Assembly (NCBI GenBank): GCA_958405195.1
Contig: CATYDM010000047.1
Coordinates: 1-15,341, forward strand
Source: an uncultured Collinsella sp.
GTDB taxonomy: Bacteria; Actinomycetota; Coriobacteriia; Coriobacteriales; Coriobacteriaceae
Length of the DNA stretch: 15,341 nucleotides
Direction of reading: 5' to 3'
This document shows positions 7,066 to 12,658 of the stretch, piece after piece (within the stretch, counting starts at the first letter, position 1; each line of letters starts with the position of its first letter). The position numbers and the translations under genes are program-made. Below the pieces are notes generated by a model. The model was not told the DNA's origin. It did not search any database and worked only from the letters and a program-made list of their open reading frames with translations.

Positions 7066-9777
7066 CTACTCGGTACGGGCAACCTGGTCGATGCGGTAAC
7101 CCTCGATCTGGTCGCCGGGCTTGATGTCCTGGAAGTTCTCCAGGCCAATGCCGCCCTCGGAACCGCTCTTGAGGCTCTTGGCCTCATCCTTGTAGTGGCG
7201 CATCGAGGCAATCTTGCCGTTGAAGACCACGATGCCGTCGCGCACCAGGCGCACGGAATCGGTCGCGGCGATCTCGCCCTCTTCGACGCGGACACCGGCA
7301 GCGATGCCGACTTTGGGCACCTTGAAGGTGTCCAGGACGGTCGCGGTACCCGTGGAGACCTCGACCTCGGTGGGCTTGAGCATGCCGATACGAGCAGCGT
7401 CGAGCTCCTCGAGGCACTTGTAGATGACGTCGTAGCAACGGATCTCGACGCCCTCGCGCTCGGCAGCGGAGCGGGCCTTACCGTCGGGACGCACACCAAA
7501 GCCGATGATGATGGCATTGGAGGCGTCTGCCAGGACGACGTCGGTCTCGTTGATGGCACCGACCGCGGAGTGGATCGTGTTGATGCGCACCTCGGACTGA
7601 TCCATCTTGTCGAGCGAGTCCTGAAGGGCCTCAATGGAGCCCTGGACGTCGGCCTTGATGATCAGGTTGAGCTCCTTGACCTCGGCGTCGGCGATGGTCT
7701 CGAAGAGGTTCTCGAGCGTGACGTGCTTCACGCGGCTCTGTTCCTCGATACGGGCCTTGAGCGAACGCTCGTCGGCCAGGGCGCGAGCCTCGCGCTCGTC
7801 CTCGAAAACACGGAACTCGTCGCCGGCGTTGGGCACGGACTGCAGGCCCAGGATCTCGACGGCGTCGGAGGGACCGGCCTCGGTGACGGCGTTGCCCTTG
7901 GGGTCGAGCATGGCGCGGACGCGGCCGTAGGTAAGGCCGGCGACCAGCGTATCGCCCACGTGCAGGGTACCGCGGGTCACGAGCACCGTGGCAACCGAAC
8001 CGCGGCCCTTGTCGAGCTTAGCCTCGAGGACGTTACCGGAGGCAAAGGTATCGGGGTTGGCCTTGAGCTCGAGCACGTCGGCTTGGAGCAGCACGGTCTC
8101 GAGCAGGTCGTCGATACCGATCTTCTGCTTGGCCGAAATGTTGACGAACATGTTCTGTCCGCCCCACTCCTCGGGGATGATGCCGTACTCGGTGAGCTCC
8201 TGGCGCACGCGGTCGGGGTTGGCGCCCGGCTTATCGATCTTGTTGACGGCGACGACGATGGGTACGCCGGCGGCCTTGGCGTGGTTAATCGACTCGATGG
8301 TCTGAGGCATGACGCCGTCGTCGGCAGCCACGATCAGAATGACGATGTCGGTCACCTTGGCGCCGCGAGCACGCATGGCCGTAAAGGTCGCGTGACCGGG
8401 GGTATCGATGAAGGTGATCTTGCGGTCGTTGATCATGACCTGCGAAGCGCCGATGGCCTGCGTAATGCCGCCCGCCTCGCCGGCAGCTACGCCGGTGTGG
8501 CGGATAGCGTCGAGCAGCGACGTCTTGCCGTGGTCGACGTGACCCATGACGGTGACGACCGGGGCGCGCGGCTTAAGGTCGGCGGGATCGTCGTAGAACG
8601 AGAAGGTGTTCTCCTCCTCGGGGGTGATGATCTTGATCTGGCGGCCAAGGTCGTCGGCAACCAGCTCGACGAGGTCGTCGGACATGGACTGCGTCATGGT
8701 GAGCGGCGTGCCCAGCAGGAACAGGCGCTTGATGATGTCGTTGGCCGGAACGTCGAGCGCCTCGGCGAGCTCCTGGACCGTAACGCCCTGGGAGACCTTG
8801 ATGGCATCGAGCTCCTCGGGGTTCACGCCCTGGGCCAGCGCCTCCTCAATCTTACGCTCCTCCTGAGCCTTTGCAGCCTCGCGCTCACGCTTCTCCTTGC
8901 GCTTCTTGCGACGACCGGTGGACTCGCGAGAGGCCTCCTCGACGGCGGCGCGGGCCTCCTCGAGCACCTTCTCGCGGCTGTACTCCTCGGCTTCGCGAGC
9001 CATGCGGCTGTAGTGGTCCTCTTCGTTGTTGTGACCGCCCTTGCGCTTTTTGCCCTTGCCCTGCTTGTCGGGGTTGGGGAAGTCCATGCCGGCAGCGACA
9101 TTGTTGCTGGCGTTGGTGCGATGGCTATGCGGACGGCTCTCGGAGGCGTTACGCTCGGAATTGTTATCGGAGGCGTTGCGGTCATTACGACGACCACCAC
9201 GGCGGTCGTTGTTGCCGCGACGGTTGCCGCGCTCGGCGGCACGCTCGGCCTTGGCCTTGTTCTCGGCGTCCTTCTTCTCCTTGAGCACGGTCTCCTGCGC
9301 GGCGATCTGGTCGAGCAGCGAACGGAAACGCGACCCGGAGTCAGATGCAGGGACGGCGCGACGCTGAGCCTCGCGGGCGGCCTCTTCCTTTTCGCGGGCA
9401 AGGCGCTCCTGCTCCGCCTTCTTCTTGGCCTCGGCCTCGGCGCGAGCGGCCTCCTCGGCAGCCTGGGCAGCGGCGAACTGGCGGCGCTCCTCCTCGCGTG
9501 CCTTCTCGGCAGCGATGCGCTCGCGCTCGGCCTCGGCGGCACGTGCGGCCTCCTCGGCGGCAGCGGCCTGCTCCTCGGCCTGCTTGGCGGCCTCGACTTC
9601 CTGGGCGCGGGCCTCGATCACCGGGGCGAGCTGCTTGCGGACCATGGCGACGTAGGCGTCCTCCAGGGCGGAGGAAGCGGACTTAGCGGGAATCTTCATA
9701 TCGGCGAGATGACCCATCAGTTCCTTGGAGGTCATGCCGAACTCTTTGGCCAGGGTGGACACACGGACTTTTGCCAT
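7066..9777 (-). CDS. infB: Translation initiation factor IF-2
   Basis: GTPase that brings initiator fMet-tRNA to the 30S subunit and promotes subunit joining. The 903-residue protein has an N-terminal IF2_N module (about 1-50), an Ala/Glu/Arg-rich probable coiled coil (55-145), a disordered Arg/Asn/Gly-rich segment (about 183-250), a charged helical stretch (255-315), and a second IF2_N domain (about 328-380). The G domain follows with G1 GHVDHGKT (412-419), GGITQAIGA (436-444), G3 DTPGH (458-462), G4 NKID (512-515) and G5 SAK (548-550). Domains II, III and the C-terminal fMet-tRNA-binding domain (about 800-903) are complete. The ATG at 9777 has AGGTGA upstream. The gene lies 90 nt after nusA with no ylxR or L7Ae-like gene in between. 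Confidence 0.98.
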   Translation of the reverse strand: MAKVRVSTLAKEFGMTSKELMGHLADMKIPAKSASSALEDAYVAMVRKQLAPVIEARAQEVEAAKQAEEQAAAAEEAARAAEAERERIAAEKAREEERRQFAAAQAAEEAARAEAEAKKKAEQERLAREKEEAAREAQRRAVPASDSGSRFRSLLDQIAAQETVLKEKKDAENKAKAERAAERGNRRGNNDRRGGRRNDRNASDNNSERNASESRPHSHRTNASNNVAAGMDFPNPDKQGKGKKRKGGHNNEEDHYSRMAREAEEYSREKVLEEARAAVEEASRESTGRRKKRKEKREREAAKAQEERKIEEALAQGVNPEELDAIKVSQGVTVQELAEALDVPANDIIKRLFLLGTPLTMTQSMSDDLVELVADDLGRQIKIITPEEENTFSFYDDPADLKPRAPVVTVMGHVDHGKTSLLDAIRHTGVAAGEAGGITQAIGASQVMINDRKITFIDTPGHATFTAMRARGAKVTDIVILIVAADDGVMPQTIESINHAKAAGVPIVVAVNKIDKPGANPDRVRQELTEYGIIPEEWGGQNMFVNISAKQKIGIDDLLETVLLQADVLELKANPDTFASGNVLEAKLDKGRGSVATVLVTRGTLHVGDTLVAGLTYGRVRAMLDPKGNAVTEAGPSDAVEILGLQSVPNAGDEFRVFEDEREARALADERSLKARIEEQSRVKHVTLENLFETIADAEVKELNLIIKADVQGSIEALQDSLDKMDQSEVRINTIHSAVGAINETDVVLADASNAIIIGFGVRPDGKARSAAEREGVEIRCYDVIYKCLEELDAARIGMLKPTEVEVSTGTATVLDTFKVPKVGIAAGVRVEEGEIAATDSVRLVRDGIVVFNGKIASMRHYKDEAKSLKSGSEGGIGLENFQDIKPGDQIEGYRIDQVARTE

Positions 9778-9798
9778 ATGACTTCACCTACCCTTTCT

Positions 9799-9858
9799 GG
9801 CACCTTGGTGCCTAGAGACTGAACGAGCGTGGGAGATGCGCCGGAACCTGTCCGGCGC
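9799..9858 (-). other. Two hairpins in the nusA-infB gap
   Basis: The 90-nt gap (9778-9867) contains two perfect inverted repeats. One, GCGCCGGA with TCCGGCGC (9838-9845 and 9851-9858, five-base loop), lies 9 nt after the nusA stop. The other, GGCAC/GTGCC with a four-base loop (9799-9812), lies shortly before the infB Shine-Dalgarno. Neither is followed by a T-run on the minus strand, so they are not standard intrinsic terminators. They may be RNA-processing, stability or translational-control structures, or simply GC-rich palindromes. Confidence 0.45.
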
Positions 9859-9867
9859 GACCGCGCG

Positions 9868-11115
9868 CTAGATCAGGTCCTCCGCATCATCGAAGGCGTC
9901 AGTGTCGTGGACACCGCAGAAACGGGAACCGGGACGGGCCTGGTTGCGGCACTGGATGCCGTCCTCGGACACGAACTCGCAGCGACGGACGTCGTCGTCC
10001 TCCTCGTCACCGATCAGGTCGGCGGCGGGCTCCTCGTGAACGGGAACGTTCTTGAGGATGTCGGCGGCAAGGGTCTCGGACTTGATGTCGATGTGCCAGC
10101 CGGTCAGGCGAGCGGCGAGGCGGGCGTTCTGGCCCTCCTTGCCAATGGCGAGGGACAGCTGGTCGTCGGGCACGATGACGCCGGCGTAGGCCTTCTCCTC
10201 GTCGATGAGGACGCGAGTGACCTTGGCAGGCGACAGGGCGTTGGCGACATAGACGGCCGGATCGGCATCCCACAGGATGACGTCGACACGCTCACCACGG
10301 AGCTCGCCAACGACGGCGCGGACACGGCTGCCCTTGGGGCCGACGCAGGCGCCCACGGGATCCAGACGATCGTCGAGCGAATGGACGGCGACCTTGGAGC
10401 GCTGGCCGGGCTCGCGGGCGATCGACTTGATCTGGACGGTGCCCTCGTAGATCTCGGGCACCTCCTGCTCAAACAGACGACGCATGAGCTCGGGGTGGGT
10501 ACGGGAGATGACGATCGGCGGACGGCTGTGCTCGCCGCGAACCGGCTGCAGGTTGGAGTTGGGGTCGCGAACGTCGATGATCACGGCCTTGATGTGCTGG
10601 TTATGCAGATAGCGCTCGCCCATCGGACGCTCGTTGCGCTCGTTCTCGTAACGGCGCTGGTCAAAGTGCGGCAGCTCGGCCTCGACGCCGTCACGGATCT
10701 TGACGATGGTGAAGTCGGGCGTGGACTGCAGCACGGTTCCGCTGATGAGGTCACCGATGCGGCCGGAGAACTCCTCGTAGATCTGCTCGCGGGCGGAGTT
10801 GCGAACGATGGCGTTGATCTCGGCCTTGGCGTGCTGGGCGGCGATGCGGCTCGTGTTCTTGGGGGTGACGTCGATCTCCTCGAACTCGGTGAAGTTGCCC
10901 TCCTCGTCCATGGAATCGTCAATCGGCTCCAGGCGGTAGACGTAGATCTTACCGGTGGTGCGGTCGATGGTCACCTTAGCGCCCCAGTCAAGATGCAAAA
11001 TCTCGGCATAGCTCTTGGCGAGCGACCGCTCCAGACGGTCGATCAGGTAGAGCTGGTCGATGTGCTTGTCCTGGCAAAGCTCCATCAGGGCGGACATCAT
11101 GTCGGATGCTGCCAT
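9868..11115 (-). CDS. nusA: Transcription termination/antitermination factor NusA with Cys/His tail
   Basis: Binds RNA polymerase and nascent RNA; modulates pausing, intrinsic termination and rRNA antitermination. The 415-residue protein has the polymerase-binding N-terminal domain (1-120), an S1 domain (about 122-190), KH1 with GPKG (259-262) and KH2 with IGKEGQNARLA (324-334). It lacks the C-terminal acidic repeats of the E. coli protein, as in Gram-positive bacteria. The tail is unusual: C379, C389, C400 and H403 in a C-x9-C-x10-C-x2-H pattern, flanked by acidic residues (DEEDDD before, DTDAFDDAED after), resembling a small zinc-binding knuckle. The ATG at 11115 lies 1 nt after the rimP stop, with AAGGA upstream; upstream in-frame codons would run into rimP. 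Confidence 0.97.
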   Translation of the reverse strand: MAASDMMSALMELCQDKHIDQLYLIDRLERSLAKSYAEILHLDWGAKVTIDRTTGKIYVYRLEPIDDSMDEEGNFTEFEEIDVTPKNTSRIAAQHAKAEINAIVRNSAREQIYEEFSGRIGDLISGTVLQSTPDFTIVKIRDGVEAELPHFDQRRYENERNERPMGERYLHNQHIKAVIIDVRDPNSNLQPVRGEHSRPPIVISRTHPELMRRLFEQEVPEIYEGTVQIKSIAREPGQRSKVAVHSLDDRLDPVGACVGPKGSRVRAVVGELRGERVDVILWDADPAVYVANALSPAKVTRVLIDEEKAYAGVIVPDDQLSLAIGKEGQNARLAARLTGWHIDIKSETLAADILKNVPVHEEPAADLIGDEEDDDVRRCEFVSEDGIQCRNQARPGSRFCGVHDTDAFDDAEDLI

Positions 11116-11116
11116 C

Positions 11117-11611
11117 TTATTTTCCTTCCTTCGCGGGCTTGAAGTCATAGGTGGGCTTCAACTTGCACTTTTTAACATCACAGAAATCGAGGGTGACGGA
11201 CTCGCCGTCCTCGAGCTCGAGGGTCACGTTCGTCTCGGTCGCGGCGGCAATCTTGCCGGAATACTTACGACGACCCTCGGTGGCAGTGGAGGTGAGCTCG
11301 CAGTTCTCGCCCACAAAGCGGGCAAAGTCGCGCGGGCGGCGCAGCGGGCGCGCCATGCCCGGGCTCGACACCTCGAGCGTATAGCTCGAAGAGATGGGGT
11401 CGAGCTCCTCAATCACATCGCCGACCCACTTGGTGTTGGCCGTGACGTCGTTGAGCGACAGGCTCTGACCCTCGGCACCCTCGATACGCACGCGCACGCA
11501 GGGGGCCTTGGTGGCACCCACGAGTTCTACGTCGACGATGTCGACATCGTGCTGGGGAGCGACGGCCTCGAGCGCGCCGATAATCGCCTGCTCGGTCTTG
11601 GTCTTGACCAT
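11117..11611 (-). CDS. rimP: Ribosome maturation factor RimP
   Basis: Assists early 30S subunit assembly. The 164-residue protein matches RimP in length and layout: N-terminal alpha/beta domain (about 1-85, with the diagnostic YTLEVSSPGMARPLRRPRDF at 77-96) and a C-terminal Sm-like barrel (about 97-155, GKIAAATETNVTLEL). The reading frame stays open far upstream, but the true start is the ATG at 11611 because GGAGGTG (11617-11623) precedes it by five bases and the RimP homology begins there. It is the first gene of the operon; nusA starts 1 nt after its stop. Upstream lie a candidate promoter and a terminator-like leader hairpin. Confidence 0.95.
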   Translation of the reverse strand: MVKTKTEQAIIGALEAVAPQHDVDIVDVELVGATKAPCVRVRIEGAEGQSLSLNDVTANTKWVGDVIEELDPISSSYTLEVSSPGMARPLRRPRDFARFVGENCELTSTATEGRRKYSGKIAAATETNVTLELEDGESVTLDFCDVKKCKLKPTYDFKPAKEGK

Positions 11612-11631
11612 TGCGGCACCTCCATCCATAC

Positions 11632-11664
11632 AAAAAAGAAGCGGGGCCGAAACCCCACTTCTTT
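11632..11664 (-). terminator. Intrinsic-terminator-like hairpin in the rimP leader (candidate attenuator)
   Basis: On the minus strand a stem of 7 bp (11635-11641 with 11658-11664), one mismatch, then 4 G:C pairs (11643-11646 with 11653-11656) closes a six-base loop. Its 3' arm runs into a six-T stretch (11632-11637), which partly overlaps the stem base. This is the form of a factor-independent terminator. It ends only 8 nt before the rimP Shine-Dalgarno and follows the candidate promoter. No minus-strand gene lies between it and leuS, 1 kb upstream, so it is better read as a leader attenuator than as the end of another transcript. Confidence 0.65.
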
Positions 11665-11689
11665 CATTTACAACTTCATTTGCAAGCAA

Positions 11690-11718
11690 ACTATACCAAT
11701 ACCTGCGAATACGTGCAA
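11690..11718 (-). promoter_or_regulatory. Candidate promoter of the rimP-rpoD operon
   Basis: The minus strand has TTGCAC (11713-11718), a 17-bp spacer, then TATAGT (11690-11695) preceded by TGG, giving a TGn-extended -10 with 5 of 6 matches to TATAAT. The -35 is weaker (TTG present, 3 of 6). Transcription would begin near 11683, about 72 nt before the rimP ATG, and the leader would contain the hairpin at 11632-11664. It is the best promoter match in the intergenic region. Confidence 0.6.
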
Positions 11719-11739
11719 GCACAACGCAAACCCGCAGGT
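11701..11739. repeat. Inverted repeat spanning the -35 region of the rimP promoter
   Basis: ACCTGCG (11701-11707) and CGCAGGT (11733-11739) form a perfect 7-bp inverted repeat with 25 bp between. Inside it, GTGCAAGCAC (11713-11722) is a second small dyad that overlaps the -35 hexamer. The two dyads do not share an exact centre. This could be an operator or chance. Confidence 0.35.
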
Positions 11740-11970
11740 CAGCGTGCCCACAGCATCTCCACAAGAATACAACAATTAGGCGAGGACCCCTATGCAGTGC
11801 TCCCCCAAAAGCCTCAAAACGGGCCATGCGTCCCAGCGCACCGATCGAATCGGGCCCTCTGGGCATTCCATCCCTGAGCACACACCGGTCAGACTGGAAC
11901 TGAGAGGCATTCTGTAGCGAGAAAGCCTGCCGTACGCATTGACCGCACAACCTTCCGAATCCTCTACGGC
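11740..11970. other. Intergenic stretch without recognised content
   Basis: The rest of the 370-bp divergent region between rimP and the lipoprotein gene. I see no tRNA, small RNA signature, riboswitch core or repeat. A TTGACC at 11939-11944 could be a -35 for the plus-strand gene, but no acceptable -10 follows at 16-18 bp. Confidence 0.4.
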
Positions 11971-11981
11971 AAGGAGACACC

Positions 11982-12554
11982 ATGAAACGCCTAGGCACCC
12001 TCTGCGCAACTGCGCTCGTCGTCGCTGCCTGCTCATTCGCCCTGACGGGCTGCAGCAATATCGATGGTAAAACCAGACCATTCGAGTCGGATCTCGGCAG
12101 CTCCGAAGGCATCGAGAAAACGACGCCTTCGGAGCATTTCGACAAAATAGACGAAGATATAGTCGACCCCCAGGGTTTGGGTCCCGACCCTCAAGAACAG
12201 TTCCCCATCGACCTAGAGGCAGACGAAAACGTCCATGTTACCTGCGTGGGCAAGGACACAGATGGCTACGGCGACGCCGTGTTGGTCTTTGCGGTAACAA
12301 ACAACACCAATGTCGACATGATGTTTGGCGATGTTGATGCTTATGCCTATGTCAACGGTGTCGTCCGCGACGTGCACATGCGCCAGCCCGTAGCCGCAGG
12401 CGAAGAAGCAACCGCGATACTCACCTTTGTAGGCACCTTCGACGATCCAGACTTTGACGTAAACAGCGACCTCAACGACATCTACCTCAATATCTGGATG
12501 TTCGAGGAGCAGACGGGCAATGTCTACTTTAGGGACCTGGTACACATTCCATAG
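11982..12554 (+). CDS. Small secreted lipoprotein of unknown function
   Basis: I do not recognise this 190-residue protein. It has a clear type II signal peptide: basic MKR start, hydrophobic stretch (about 6-20) and lipobox LTGC with C24 as the lipidated residue. A polar, acidic linker (25-75) follows, then a mostly beta-rich domain (about 78-190). Alternating segments such as DAVLVFAVTNNTNVDMMF and EEATAILTFVGTF resemble immunoglobulin-like extracellular domains of the DUF4352/FxLYD sort, which is only a resemblance in pattern. It would be anchored on the outer face of the membrane. The ATG has AAGGAG five bases upstream. It is the only plus-strand gene, single, divergent from rimP and convergent with leuS. 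Its codon use (ATA, GTA, TTT) seems less GC-biased than its neighbours. Confidence 0.85.
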   Translation: MKRLGTLCATALVVAACSFALTGCSNIDGKTRPFESDLGSSEGIEKTTPSEHFDKIDEDIVDPQGLGPDPQEQFPIDLEADENVHVTCVGKDTDGYGDAVLVFAVTNNTNVDMMFGDVDAYAYVNGVVRDVHMRQPVAAGEEATAILTFVGTFDDPDFDVNSDLNDIYLNIWMFEEQTGNVYFRDLVHIP

Positions 12555-12594
12555 CGGGTGACATGGGACATAAACCAAGCAGGGTACACAACGA

Positions 12595-12632
12595 AAGACG
12601 AGGGACGACCCAACCGGATCCTCCCTCGTCTT
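12595..12632. terminator. Strong hairpin terminator between the lipoprotein gene and leuS
   Basis: A perfect 11-bp stem, AAGACGAGGGA (12595-12605) with TCCCTCGTCTT (12622-12632), encloses a 16-base loop. It lies between two convergent genes, 40 nt after the lipoprotein stop and 26 nt after the leuS stop. T-runs are short on both sides (TT on plus, TTT on minus), but position and stem strength support a bidirectional terminator. Confidence 0.7.
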
Positions 12633-12658
12633 AAACGCGTCAACTATGCGCGCGGTAT

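Noticed and set aside
8990..9100. Internal translation start in infB giving a shorter IF-2 form, as in E. coli
   Set aside because: The in-frame ATG codons at M231 and M259 have no Shine-Dalgarno at proper spacing.
7195..9822. Very long plus-strand open frame (875 codons) antisense to infB
   Set aside because: infB is certain on the minus strand. The antisense frame is a product of GC-rich codon bias that removes stops; its translation is Gly/Leu/Val/Asp low-complexity with no family features.
9838..9858. Hairpin after nusA as an intrinsic terminator
   Set aside because: No T-run follows on the minus strand, and infB continues the operon.
9829..11142. Plus-strand open frame antisense to nusA
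   Set aside because: Composition is Gly/Val/Asp/Leu-rich shadow sequence; NusA domains are intact on the other strand.
11642..11981. tRNA or small RNA gene upstream of rimP, as metY in E. coli
   Set aside because: I looked for cloverleaf arms and the T-loop consensus GGTTCRA on both strands and saw none.
11612..12145. N-terminal extension of the rimP frame upstream to 12145
   Set aside because: It runs through the promoter, the leader hairpin and under the lipoprotein gene; the RimP homology and a strong Shine-Dalgarno both begin at 11611-11623.
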